Shown here piece after piece: positions 1 to 9,251 of a stretch of DNA of 64,000 nt. Each line of letters begins with the position of its first letter. Position 1 is the first letter of the stretch. Source of the stretch: Butyrivibrio sp. AE3004. GTDB lineage: Bacteria > Bacillota > Clostridia > Lachnospirales > Lachnospiraceae. Location: positions 3,566,829 to 3,630,828 of the forward strand of contig NZ_JNLQ01000002.1 of assembly GCF_000703165.1 (NCBI RefSeq), written 5' to 3'. A program made the position numbers and the translations under genes. The notes under the pieces are model-generated. The model had not been told where the DNA came from and did no database searches. It saw only the letters and a program-made list of their open reading frames with translations.

Positions 1-632
1 AGTGGTTGTACGTTGTAATCGCAGGTGACAGAGGACTTGCAGGTGGATATAACTCAAACCTGTTTAAGTTCATGGAGAGCGAGACTAAGGGACGTGATAT
101 AGAGGTTCTTCCTATTGGTAAAAAATCAGTGGAGTACTTCAAACACAGAAATGTTCCGATTTTCACCGAGGAGTTTGCAGAGGTTGCAAAGGTTACTATC
201 TCAGAGTGCTTCTCGGTTGCCAAGATTTTATGTGATGCATATAAGGAAGGCAGATTCGGACATATTTTCCTGTGTTATACGGATTTTGTATCCATGATGT
301 CACAGGTTCCGAAGGCAAGCCCGATCCTTCCGTTGTCAGATCTGGCATCAGAGGAGGAATCACATAAAAAGGCGAAATCGCTTATTCTGTACGAGCCGGA
401 CAGTGAGACTGTTTTCAACGCAGTCGTTCCGGAGTATTTGGCGGGAGTGCTGTATTCCAGTATCAATATCTCAGTTGCGAGCGAACTTGCAGCTAGAAGA
501 ACTGCGATGGAAGCAGCTACCGACAACGCAGAAGAAATGATTGAAACGTTAAGTCTGTACTATAACAGAGCACGACAGGCAAGCATCACGCAGGAGATTA
601 CGGAGATTGTTGCCGGTGCCGAAGAACCATAA
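1..632 (+). CDS. atpG: F1F0 ATP synthase gamma subunit, 5'-truncated by the window edge
   Basis: Central rotor shaft of F1, coupling proton or sodium flow to ATP synthesis or hydrolysis at the membrane. The reading frame is open to the first base of the window, so the true start lies upstream; about 209 C-terminal residues are visible against roughly 290 for the family. The visible part contains the conserved GDRGLAGGYN segment near the start and the C-terminal helix with RRTAMEAATDNAEEMI, which inserts into the alpha3beta3 ring. It is followed by atpD and atpC in the usual gamma-beta-epsilon order, but about 300 bases of repeats separate it from atpD, which is unusual for this operon. Identity is firm. 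Confidence 0.95.
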   Translation, partial: WLYVVIAGDRGLAGGYNSNLFKFMESETKGRDIEVLPIGKKSVEYFKHRNVPIFTEEFAEVAKVTISECFSVAKILCDAYKEGRFGHIFLCYTDFVSMMSQVPKASPILPLSDLASEEESHKKAKSLILYEPDSETVFNAVVPEYLAGVLYSSINISVASELAARRTAMEAATDNAEEMIETLSLYYNRARQASITQEITEIVAGAEEP

Positions 633-644
633 AAAGTTGTCTTC

Positions 645-856
645 ATAATAGATAAAAGTAACTCTTGGCTTCTTACCAAGTGGAAGACAAAAGTAGTTCT
701 TCCTTACCAAGTGGAAGACAAAAGTAGTTCTTCCTTACCAAGTGGAAGACAAAAGTAGTTCTTCACTTCCAAGTGGAAGACAAAAGTAGTTCTTCACTTC
801 CAAGTGGAAGACAAAAGTAGTTCTTCACTTCCAAGTGGAAGACAAAAGTAACTCTT

Positions 857-861
<5 letters not shown>
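645..861 (+). repeat. 31-bp tandem repeat array between atpG and atpD
   Basis: Six back-to-back copies of a 31-bp unit start at 676, 707, 738, 769, 800 and 831, and a diverged copy lies at 645-675. Each unit carries AAGTGGAAGAC, ACAAAAGTAGTT and CTTCACTT or CTTCCTTA. The junction between units forms a hairpin of the type CTTCACTT-CC-AAGTGGAAG. There are no unique spacers. The last copy runs straight into the palindromic repeat at 857-904, and the unit hairpin resembles a degenerate form of that element's left arm. Confidence 0.9.
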
Positions 862-2327
<1,466 letters not shown>

Positions 2328-2377
2328 TAATACTAAGGGAGTATTCTCAAATAGTTGGAAGAAGTCAGCAAAATAAA

Positions 2378-2426
2378 GCCTTCCCCTTGAAAGGGGGAAG
2401 GTGTCAGCGAAGCTGACGGATGAGGG
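2378..2426 (+). repeat. Family A palindromic repeat, copy 2
   Basis: CCTTCCCC/GGGGAAGG hairpin followed by GTCAGC-GAA-GCTGAC and GGATGAGGG. It fills most of the atpD-atpC gap. Its terminal GAGGG (2422-2426) lies 10 bases before the atpC ATG and is the only plausible ribosome binding site for atpC. Confidence 0.9.
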
Positions 2427-2436
2427 TTGAAAATAT

Positions 2437-2838
2437 ATGGCTACATATCATTTACAGGTCGTATCCCTGGATGGATTGGAATATGAGGGCGAGGTCGAGA
2501 AGATCATGCTCCGAACGATAGACGGTGATGTCGAGATTTTGGCGAGACATACTAACTACTGCACGGGAATCGGCATGGGAACAGCTCACGTAACACTTGC
2601 CAATGGCACTGAGCGCAAAGCTGCCTGTATAGGCGGAATGCTTTCTGTCATGGAGGGTGAGGTCCGAGTACTTCCGACAACCTGGGAGTGGAGCGACGAG
2701 ATAGATGTGGAACGCGCACGCTCAGCCAAAGCCAGGGCAGAGGAAAGGCTGAGGGATGCACAGCTTACCAAGGAAGCAAGAGTGCGCGCAGAAGCCAAGC
2801 TTTATCGTGCACTTGTGAGAATTGGTTCCGCACAGTAA
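2437..2838 (+). CDS. atpC: F1F0 ATP synthase epsilon subunit
   Basis: Epsilon subunit (133 aa) at the base of the rotor, which modulates ATP hydrolysis. The N-terminal beta-sandwich is recognisable from YHLQVVSLDGLEYEGEVEKI, the LRTIDGDVEIL turn and the GGMLSVMEGEVRVLP strand; the C-terminal residues 85-133 form the expected charged helical hairpin. It closes the operon and is followed by terminators. The start is supported only by GAGGG from the upstream repeat. The pattern TNYCTGIGMGTAHV replaces the more usual HAPL(V/I) region, a mild divergence. Confidence 0.95.
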   Translation: MATYHLQVVSLDGLEYEGEVEKIMLRTIDGDVEILARHTNYCTGIGMGTAHVTLANGTERKAACIGGMLSVMEGEVRVLPTTWEWSDEIDVERARSAKARAEERLRDAQLTKEARVRAEAKLYRALVRIGSAQ

Positions 2839-2852
2839 AAAAATAAATATAA

Positions 2853-2936
2853 AGGCGCCGTGGCTTGCCGAGGGGGGCTTGCTGTGGCGCTTTTCATTTT
2901 TTTAGGCAGGTTTTTTGAGTGAACCCTGCCTCATTT
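2853..2936 (+). terminator. Double intrinsic terminator after atpC
   Basis: A GGCGCC...GGCGC hairpin (2853-2890) is followed by TTTTCATTTTTTT. A second hairpin, AGGCAGG (2904-2910) with CCTGCCT (2925-2931), is followed by a weaker T-rich stretch. Together they end the ATP synthase operon. Confidence 0.8.
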
Positions 2937-3094
2937 TATGTGAATTATATATTTAATATCGTAAGCGACAAATAAATGGTGTTGAACCATGTATGGATAC
3001 ATGATATGATTTTTCTTATTAAAAATATAAAACAGAGGTTGCAAAAGATGAGACGTTGATTGTCTGACAAAAAAGTAAAACAAAAATTATTTTT

Positions 3095-3118
3095 GCCTGC
3101 TTGGCAGGCTTGTTTTTG
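3095..3118 (+). terminator. Hairpin with T-run in the atpC-MFS gap
   Basis: GCCTGC-TTG-GCAGGC (3095-3109) followed by TTGTTTTTG. It lies well downstream of the atpC terminators, so it may end read-through or a short unannotated transcript from 2940-3090. No ORF is supported there. Confidence 0.6.
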
Positions 3119-3194
3119 TACGCTTACAGTCAGATTATCATATACGTTGATGGCCTTAGTTTATTTTATATAAGGTTTTATTGTGATGGATATG

Positions 3195-3233
3195 ACTGCT
3201 TTGCGTACAGGAATGTATGCAAAGCAGTTTTTT
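3195..3233 (+). terminator. Strong hairpin-T-run in the MFS gene leader (terminator or attenuator)
   Basis: A 14-bp stem, ACTGCTTTGCGTAC (3195-3208) with GTATGCAAAGCAGT (3215-3228), one G-U pair and a 6-base loop, is followed by TTTTT. It ends 39 bases before the MFS start codon. It may protect the gene from read-through or act as an attenuator in its leader. Confidence 0.75.
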
Positions 3234-3272
3234 CGTTACAAATTTTTACTTTTTTGTTGGAGGATCCGTTTG

Positions 3273-4427
3273 ATGAATAAATATAATATAGACAATCTGG
3301 AAATTATGTCATTCTTAAGTGGCCTTGTTTTCTTTGCACCGGTAGCACTTTTGGTTAGGACGCGGGCAGGAATTGACCTTGATCAATTCTTTATTTTGCA
3401 AGCCACTTTGTCACTTGTGATTTTCTTAGGAGAAATTCCTACAGGGAAAATTACTGATTTTGTGGGATATAAGAACACTATTGTTCTGTCGCAATTCATG
3501 TTTTTGATCGCAAGAAGCTTGATGTTAGCTGCTTTTATAACAAAGAACTACTACTTGTTCCTTTCAGAAGCCATCATAGAAGGAATTGCAATCAGTTTTA
3601 CCTCGGGAACTATCAGCGCATATCTTTATCATAAATATGATGAAGGTAAGTATGTTGTGAAAAACGCCAGGGTAAACAATTTCAGTACTGCCGGTTTTAT
3701 TGTCAGTACCATTATGTACGCAGGCATTTATCATTTCTTTGGAATTGAAGGATTACTGGTTCTCACTGTTACGATGAATGTTATAGCAGTTTATGTAAGC
3801 TTTGGTGTAGAAAGGGAGCATCACGGAAAAGACCATACTACTGACACGCAGGTTGCTGAGAAGAATAAGTTATTCATTCTAAAATTCAATGCTGAGAATA
3901 TCGCAATCATGGTAACCCTGGCGCTTGTTAGCATATCCTTTATCCTGATCAACTTCTTTTATGTAGATAAGCTCAAAATACTTGGAATATCCGAAGAATG
4001 GATGACAGCAATTATTCTTGGATATTCTGTGTTCCAGATGGCATCGGAAAAGATTATTGCCATTATTGGAGAGGAAAACTATTTCAAGGCTTTCATAATC
4101 GGCTTCATCGTTTCGGGGATCTGTATGCTTGTTTTCGGGGGTGTGAATTCCAAGCTGATTATTATCCCAATCATGCTATTTCTTCCGCTTGTAGTTTCAG
4201 TTCCTTCATATATATTTGATGGAATTGAAAATGAAATCGTTGATAAAAATCATCTTGGAGATAGGCGGGCGGAAGTTCTATCGGCTTACAATATGGGAGT
4301 AAGTCTTGTGGAAGTATTATTTCTTTTTGCATCAGCATATGTTTCAGGGCTTGGAATATCTGCATGCTTTACCGTGGTTGGAGTGCTAATGCTACTCCTT
4401 GCGGGAGCACATGTAGTCTTAAGATAA
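3273..4427 (+). CDS. Major facilitator superfamily transporter
   Basis: Predicted multi-pass membrane transporter of 384 aa with about 12 hydrophobic segments. The loop after the second segment reads GKITDFVGYKNT (about residues 58-69), a form of MFS motif A, which places it near DHA1-type drug/H+ antiporters. The start at 3273 is chosen because GGAGG lies 8 bases before it. An upstream in-frame ATG at 3183 overlaps the strong hairpin at 3195-3233 and is unlikely. It stands alone between terminators. The substrate cannot be told from sequence; efflux of a small molecule is the most likely role. Confidence 0.8.
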   Translation: MNKYNIDNLEIMSFLSGLVFFAPVALLVRTRAGIDLDQFFILQATLSLVIFLGEIPTGKITDFVGYKNTIVLSQFMFLIARSLMLAAFITKNYYLFLSEAIIEGIAISFTSGTISAYLYHKYDEGKYVVKNARVNNFSTAGFIVSTIMYAGIYHFFGIEGLLVLTVTMNVIAVYVSFGVEREHHGKDHTTDTQVAEKNKLFILKFNAENIAIMVTLALVSISFILINFFYVDKLKILGISEEWMTAIILGYSVFQMASEKIIAIIGEENYFKAFIIGFIVSGICMLVFGGVNSKLIIIPIMLFLPLVVSVPSYIFDGIENEIVDKNHLGDRRAEVLSAYNMGVSLVEVLFLFASAYVSGLGISACFTVVGVLMLLLAGAHVVLR

Positions 4428-4460
4428 AAGGCTTTTTCTGAAGTTTGTAGCAAAATGAAC

Positions 4461-4500
4461 CCCCTTGTTGTTTGATGCGACCATCATAACAAAAGGGGGG
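4461..4500 (-). terminator. Terminator of the minus-strand PepSY gene
   Basis: CCCCC-TTGTT (from 4461) pairs with AACAAAAGGGGG (to about 4499). Read on the minus strand the stem is followed by a T-rich stretch, placing it just after the PepSY gene stop. It may also stop convergent transcription from the MFS gene. Confidence 0.55.
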
Positions 4501-4519
4501 CTGATTTATACAGCACTAT

Positions 4520-5146
4520 TTATTTGCCGGAATATTTTTTCTCCATGGATATAACAATTCCGGTATATGCTTCAACTTCATAGGTATATTTATATTTTCC
4601 GTTTTTAAAAGTCACCTTGAAGAAGGTTACGTCTTCGTCATCATCTTCAGTGGCCTTGGAAACCTTGAGGTTTTTAAGGAAGGATTTCTTTAAGCGGGCA
4701 TCTTTCTGAACAGCCTTCTTTACCACATCAACAGTTACGGCTTTTTTTGCGACTTCTTCTTCATCATCATCAGGTTCCTCATATAAGTCTTTATCGGAAA
4801 GGTCCCATTTTGCCTCAAGTATCTGGCCTGAGGTTGCGTGGATTACGTATTCATACTCTTTTGTTTCAGTAGAAAAGGCGAGTTTGTATTTCGGCTTTTT
4901 GCCTTTTTCAAGTTCTGCCTCGTCAAATTCTTCGACAGCGGACTTCTTCAATTTTGCATCTTTGAGGGCGATGCTCTCGGCCTTTTTTTCGGTTATGTAT
5001 TTTTTAGCAGCTTGTACGACTATTACCGATGTCTGCCCAGTTATAGCACCTATAGGTGATGCTCCGGCAAGTGTACCGATTGCCAGGGCAGCAGCCATGA
5101 AAGCGGATGCTGCGGTTTTAAATCTGATAAAAGCTTTTTTGCTCAT
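4520..5146 (-). CDS. Secreted PepSY-domain protein
   Basis: 208-aa exported protein. Residues 1-47 hold a positively charged start, a hydrophobic core and a VQAA-type cleavage region. The mature part has two PepSY-like units: about 52-110 (ITEKKAESIALKDAKL, then YEYVIHATSGQILEAKWD) and about 137-205 (VDVVKKAVQKDARLKK, then YKYTYEVEAYTGIVISMEKK), joined by an acidic linker. PepSY domains are found in protease propeptides and envelope proteins, where they are thought to inhibit or sense proteases; here there is no attached protease. The ribosome binding site GAGGAGGT is strong. It is a single gene divergent from the sugar locus. Confidence 0.8.
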   Translation of the reverse strand: MSKKAFIRFKTAASAFMAAALAIGTLAGASPIGAITGQTSVIVVQAAKKYITEKKAESIALKDAKLKKSAVEEFDEAELEKGKKPKYKLAFSTETKEYEYVIHATSGQILEAKWDLSDKDLYEEPDDDEEEVAKKAVTVDVVKKAVQKDARLKKSFLKNLKVSKATEDDDEDVTFFKVTFKNGKYKYTYEVEAYTGIVISMEKKYSGK

Positions 5147-5334
5147 GTAATTACCTCCTCATTCGATCTAAGAAACAAGCTGATGCGAAAAGTATCCGTA
5201 ATTATATGTTACATCATATTCTCATTTATAATTCGAAACATTCTCTAAAGGTTCTCTAAAGCTTACGTGCATGGGATGAGCTACAATGTAAAAAGGCCCA
5301 AAATATACGGATGAAAATTGTATAGTATTAACCA

Positions 5335-5377
5335 TTGAGGAAAATAGGGGTTTAACATATAATGTGTGTACGTACAC
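5335..5377 (+). promoter_or_regulatory. Promoter and LacI-type operator of the DUF4867 gene
   Basis: TTGAGG (5335-5340), a 17-base spacer and TATAAT (5358-5363) form a good sigma-A promoter. The perfect 12-bp palindrome GTGTACGTACAC (5366-5377) overlaps the expected transcription start. A near-identical site lies in the same position downstream of the promoter at 7409-7437, and a LacI-family regulator is encoded between them. Confidence 0.75.
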
Positions 5378-5454
5378 GGATTTCTGATATGTTTTTGGAT
5401 AAAAGTATTATTCCGGAGGATATCGGAGCCACAGAAAGAGAAGGAGATAAGGCT

Positions 5455-6090
5455 ATGAAGATATTAAGCGTAACAGACAAGGAATTTAAAGAATACGGAA
5501 GAATTGTTGAGGGATACAGTGTATCAGAGATTCTTAAGACACTTGAGAACGACACACCCTGTCCGGAGGGCGTTGTTTATGTGGCTGAAGATGAGAAGCT
5601 GATGGCAACAAGCGATACTAAGGATCTTGGGACAAGCCTGTTCGGCGGAATGCCTTTTCAGTTTGGATATTGCAACGGACACAACACAAAGATGAACTGC
5701 CTTGAATACCACAGAGACAGTGAGTTCAATCTTGGTACAGAGGATTTCATTTTACTTCTTGCTAAGCTTAGCGACATAGAGGACGGCAAGCTTGATTCAT
5801 CAAAGGTTGTAGCTTTCAAGTGCCCTAAGGGAGTGCTTGTAGAAGTATATGCTTCAACACTTCATTATGCACCCTGCCATGCAGATGCTTCAAAGGGCTT
5901 TAAGGTTCTCATCGCTCTTCCTAAGGGAACAAATGTAGGCACAACAAAGACAGCAGGTAAGAACCTTGATGACAGAACACTTTTTGCAACAAACAAGTGG
6001 CTTCTTGCGCACAAGGATGCTTCTGAGATTGCTGACGGTGCATACGAAGGCATCACAGGAGAGAACATTGATATTGCTTCACTCATCTGA
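5455..6090 (+). CDS. DUF4867 family protein (cupin-like)
   Basis: 211-aa cytosolic protein that I recognise as the DUF4867 type common in Lachnospiraceae; its biochemical role is not established. It has the histidine/glutamate pattern of a cupin-like metal site: CLEYHRDSEFNLGTEDF (about residues 81-97) and STLHYAPCHA (about 137-146). The start at 5455 follows AAGGAG; an in-frame ATG at 5362 lies inside the operator and would make an untranslatable leader. It shares an operator with the isomerase gene downstream, so a part in the same sugar or sugar-acid pathway, perhaps as an epimerase, isomerase or lyase, is a reasonable inference. Confidence 0.75.
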   Translation: MKILSVTDKEFKEYGRIVEGYSVSEILKTLENDTPCPEGVVYVAEDEKLMATSDTKDLGTSLFGGMPFQFGYCNGHNTKMNCLEYHRDSEFNLGTEDFILLLAKLSDIEDGKLDSSKVVAFKCPKGVLVEVYASTLHYAPCHADASKGFKVLIALPKGTNVGTTKTAGKNLDDRTLFATNKWLLAHKDASEIADGAYEGITGENIDIASLI

Positions 6091-6183
6091 TGGCAGATAG
6101 TACTTATGGGCTATAGCTTTCATGGAAGAAGAAATGAGTCTAAGACACTCATTTTCGATAGAAGGAAAGCGGATAAAACTACT

Positions 6184-6228
6184 GGCCTTTCCTTAGGGGA
6201 GGTGTCAGCTAAGCTGACGGATGAGGGG
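6184..6228 (+). repeat. Family A palindromic repeat, copy 3 (supplies RBS of the LacI gene)
   Basis: A degenerate left hairpin (CCTTTCC/GGGGAGG) is followed by GTCAGC-TAA-GCTGAC and GGATGAGGGG. The terminal GAGGGG (6223-6228) is 3 bases from the ATG at 6232 and is the only Shine-Dalgarno-like sequence there. Confidence 0.85.
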
Positions 6229-6231
6229 AAA

Positions 6232-7260
6232 ATGGCAACGATAACAGAAATAGCGAAGAAAGCCGGAGTCTCAATAGGCACGGTAGATCGCGTTTTGCAC
6301 AACAGAGGTTATGTTAAGGCGGAAACAAGAGAGCGTGTCGAGAAAGCGTGTGAAGAGCTTCATTATGAGCCAAATCGTGTGGCTCAGGGGCTTGCGGTAA
6401 GGAAAAAGAAGCTGAGATTTCTTTTCATGATACCCAAGACGCAGTATAGTCCGTTCTTTATTCCTGTAAGGGAAAGTGCAGAAAAAAAGGCAAAATCACT
6501 TGAAGCATATGCTGCGACCACGGACATTATTGAATATCCTGATAGTGAAGACGAAGAGAAAGCACTTTTGCAGTCGCTAAAAAAGACTCTCGGAGAATAT
6601 GATGGTGTTTGCATAACCGGAACGGATTCCAGGGTCAACGATCTGATAATTGAAGAGCAGAAAAAGAGGGAATTACCTCTTGTTTTTTATAACAGCAGAC
6701 TGGATGGGGTTGAACATCTTGCTTATGTCGGATGCGATTATATTGCTTCGGGAAGGCTTGCAGCAGGACTGTCTGCAATGGCAGGCGGTGAAAATGCCAG
6801 GATATGCTTTTTTACTGAATATGACAGTATTAAAGAGAGTGCGACGGAGAGAATTCGTGGCTTTTCCAATGAGATGAATTCACGTTATCCGGACATGGAG
6901 CTTCTGGGAAAATGGAGTATTGCCCTTGATCGTGAAGAAAACAGGCGGGCTGTCAGAGAGATGCTGACAAAGTATCCCGAAACTAATGTGGTGTATGTTA
7001 TAAATCCCAGGGATTATGACATCTGCAGGCTTATTGCAGCCGAGGATACATCGCATAAGGTGAGGATTATTACCAACGACCTTGTGGCTGTCCAGTATGA
7101 GATGTTTCACAAGGGAATGATAACTGCAACAATATGTCAGGAACCTGAAAAGCAGGGAAAGCTTTCTTTGGAAATTTTATTTAACTATCTTGCTTATGGG
7201 ACAGTTCCCAAGAAGGTGAATTATACGGAGCTTAGCATACATATTGAACAGAATTTGTAG
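6232..7260 (+). CDS. LacI-family transcriptional regulator
   Basis: 343 aa. Residues 2-50 are the LacI-type DNA-binding head with the helix-turn-helix ITEIAKKAGVSIGTVDRVL and the hinge region LHYEPNRVAQGLAVRKK. The rest is a periplasmic-binding-protein-like sensor domain (about 55-340) that would bind a sugar or sugar derivative. The start at 6232 gives the canonical N-terminus; the upstream ATG at 6106 would translate the repeat. It lies between two genes whose promoters carry the same GTGNACGTACAC operator, so it is very likely their local repressor. It has no clear promoter of its own and is probably cotranscribed with the DUF4867 gene. Confidence 0.9.
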   Translation: MATITEIAKKAGVSIGTVDRVLHNRGYVKAETRERVEKACEELHYEPNRVAQGLAVRKKKLRFLFMIPKTQYSPFFIPVRESAEKKAKSLEAYAATTDIIEYPDSEDEEKALLQSLKKTLGEYDGVCITGTDSRVNDLIIEEQKKRELPLVFYNSRLDGVEHLAYVGCDYIASGRLAAGLSAMAGGENARICFFTEYDSIKESATERIRGFSNEMNSRYPDMELLGKWSIALDREENRRAVREMLTKYPETNVVYVINPRDYDICRLIAAEDTSHKVRIITNDLVAVQYEMFHKGMITATICQEPEKQGKLSLEILFNYLAYGTVPKKVNYTELSIHIEQNL

Positions 7261-7363
7261 GCCCTCATCCGGCGCTGCGCGCCACCTGTCTTCACTTCGT
7301 TACGGTCCGCGCTAAGCCAACGTTCCCCGGACGCCGAGCGCCAAAGAGGGGGAAGGCAGGAGG
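7261..7363 (-). repeat. Family A palindromic repeat, copy 4, reversed and enlarged
   Basis: Read on the minus strand it starts GCCTTCCCCC and ends GGCGC-GCA-GCGCCGGATGAGGG, the two ends of the family A element. The right half of the first hairpin is replaced by about 55 bases of unrelated GC-richer sequence containing GGACCGTAACGAAGTGAAGA. It appears to be a composite or long-form variant. Confidence 0.7.
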
Positions 7364-7408
7364 AGTAATTAACAAATTTTCGCATTCATTTCTGTGAAAT
7401 ATGTCGTG

Positions 7409-7460
7409 TTGACAAAGAACACTGCAAAACTTATGATTTAGTAGATGCGTGAACGTACAC
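7409..7460 (+). promoter_or_regulatory. Promoter and LacI-type operator of the isomerase gene
   Basis: TTGACA (7409-7414), a 17-base spacer and TATGAT (7432-7437) are followed by GTGAACGTACAC (7449-7460). This differs by one base from the perfect palindrome at 5366-5377 and sits at the same distance from its -10 box to within a few bases. A repressor bound here would block initiation. Confidence 0.8.
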
Positions 7461-7573
7461 ACATTTTAAAAAGTTCACATTATCAGATGGCTTATAGCGG
7501 TATCGAAAAGCTGAAAACCGCATAAAAACAGCAATTAGAATAATATTTATTTAAGGGTAGGAGGAAAAAAAGA

Positions 7574-9052
7574 ATGAACAACATTCCCCAGGTTAAAATT
7601 GGTCTGGTAGCAGTCAGCCGTGACTGTTTCCCGGCATCACTTGCAATCAATCGTAGAAAGGCATTAGTTGATAGCTACAAGAAGCTTTACAACGACGTAG
7701 ATGTTTATGAGTGCCCTGTCTGCATCATCGAGTCAGAGACTCAGACACTTGAGGCTCTTGAGGATGTTAAGAAGGCAGGATGTAATGCACTTTGCGTATA
7801 TCTTGGTAACTTTGGTCCTGAAATTTCTGAGACACTTCTTGCTGAGAAGTTTGATGGTCCTGTAATGTTCTGCGCAGCTGCAGAGGAGACACAGAACGAC
7901 CTTATCGATGGCCGTGGTGATGCTTACTGCGGTATGCTTAACGCAAGCTACAACCTTCACCTTAGAGGTGTTAAGGCTTATATTCCTGAGTATCCTGTTG
8001 GAACAGCAGATGAGTGCGCTAAGATGATCAACGAGTTCGTTCCGATCGCAAGAGCACTTTATGGTCTTTCAGAACTCAAGGTTATCAGCTTCGGCCCTCG
8101 TCCGATGAACTTCCTTGCTTGTAACGCTCCTATTCAGCAGATCTACAACATGGGTGCTGAGATTGAAGAGAACTCAGAGCTTGATCTTTTCGAGAGCTTC
8201 AACAAGCATGCCGGTGATTCAAGAATCGCTGAAGTTGTTGCAGACATGGAGAAGGAACTTGGCGCAGGCAACAAGAAGCCTGAAATCCTTGAGAAGCTTG
8301 CTCAGTACGAGCTTACACTTCTTGACTGGATCGAAGAGCACAGAGGCGGCAAGAAGTTCGTTTGTATCGCCGGTAAGTGCTGGCCTGCATTCCAGACACA
8401 GTTTGGTTTCGTTCCCTGCTATGTAAACAGCCGTCTTACAGGCCGTGGAATTCCGGTATCCTGTGAAGTAGATATCTACGGTGCAATCAGTGAGTTCCTT
8501 GGAACATGCATCTCTAACGACGCTGTTACGCTTCTTGATATCAACAACTCTGTACCTGCTGATATGTACGAAGAGTCCATCAAGGGCAAGTTCGACTACA
8601 AGCACACAGATACATTCATGGGCTTCCACTGCGGTAATACATGCACAAGCAAGCTTTCAAGCTGCGAGATGAAGTTCCAGAGAATTATGGCCAGAAACCT
8701 TCCTGAAGAAGTTACACAGGGAACACTTGAAGGTGACATCGCTCCCGGCGAAATCACATTCTACAGACTGCAGAGCACATCTGATAACCACCTTCGCGCA
8801 TATGTAGCACAGGGTGAGGTTCTCAATGTTCCTACAAGATCATTCGGTGGTATCGGTGTATTCGCTATTCCGGAGATGGGACGTTTCTACAGACACGTTC
8901 TTATCCAGGGCAACTTCCCTCATCACGGTGCAGTTGCATTTGGTCACTTCGGAAAGGCTCTTTACGAAGTATTCAAGTATGTAGGCGCTGAGACAATCGG
9001 CTACAACCAGCCTGCATCACTTCCTTATCCTACAGAGAATCCTTTCGCTTAA
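7574..9052 (+). CDS. L-fucose/L-arabinose isomerase family protein
   Basis: 492-aa cytosolic enzyme of the FucI/AraA-type metal-dependent ketol isomerase fold. E298 (in SCEVDIYG) and D322 (in LLDIN) have the same 24-residue spacing as the Mn ligands E337 and D361 of E. coli FucI, and H450/H451 in NFPHHGAV can be the third ligand. It is shorter than FucI (about 590 aa) and I cannot assign it to the fucose or arabinose subgroup, so the substrate is open. The start follows AGGAGG. Codon choice suggests high expression. It has its own promoter and operator and ends at a strong terminator. It probably converts an aldose to a ketose in the pathway sensed by the adjacent LacI regulator. Confidence 0.85.
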   Translation: MNNIPQVKIGLVAVSRDCFPASLAINRRKALVDSYKKLYNDVDVYECPVCIIESETQTLEALEDVKKAGCNALCVYLGNFGPEISETLLAEKFDGPVMFCAAAEETQNDLIDGRGDAYCGMLNASYNLHLRGVKAYIPEYPVGTADECAKMINEFVPIARALYGLSELKVISFGPRPMNFLACNAPIQQIYNMGAEIEENSELDLFESFNKHAGDSRIAEVVADMEKELGAGNKKPEILEKLAQYELTLLDWIEEHRGGKKFVCIAGKCWPAFQTQFGFVPCYVNSRLTGRGIPVSCEVDIYGAISEFLGTCISNDAVTLLDINNSVPADMYEESIKGKFDYKHTDTFMGFHCGNTCTSKLSSCEMKFQRIMARNLPEEVTQGTLEGDIAPGEITFYRLQSTSDNHLRAYVAQGEVLNVPTRSFGGIGVFAIPEMGRFYRHVLIQGNFPHHGAVAFGHFGKALYEVFKYVGAETIGYNQPASLPYPTENPFA

Positions 9053-9072
9053 TTGAGTGATATGGTTAAATT

Positions 9073-9107
9073 AGCGCTTTCGGGTTTTTGCCCGAAGGCG
9101 CTTTTTT
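9073..9107 (+). terminator. Intrinsic terminator after the isomerase gene
   Basis: AGCGC-TTT-CGGG (9073-9084) pairs with CCCG-AA-GGCGCT (9091-9102), followed by TTTTTT. Clear rho-independent terminator. Confidence 0.9.
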
Positions 9108-9251
9108 ATTTCATACGAGGAAATTGCTCCGCATTCCTATGAAATGTTTAATAATTGTTGTATTATTTTTAATAAAAATTATTGCAGTTGTTTTATGATC
9201 ACTCGATTATATGCTTGCAAAAATGTACCGGGAAGAAAGAGGGCTTATCAA

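Noticed and set aside
3183..3272. Longer start for the MFS transporter
   Set aside because: The extra codons lie in a strong terminator-like hairpin; the start at 3273 has GGAGG and gives a normal N-terminus.
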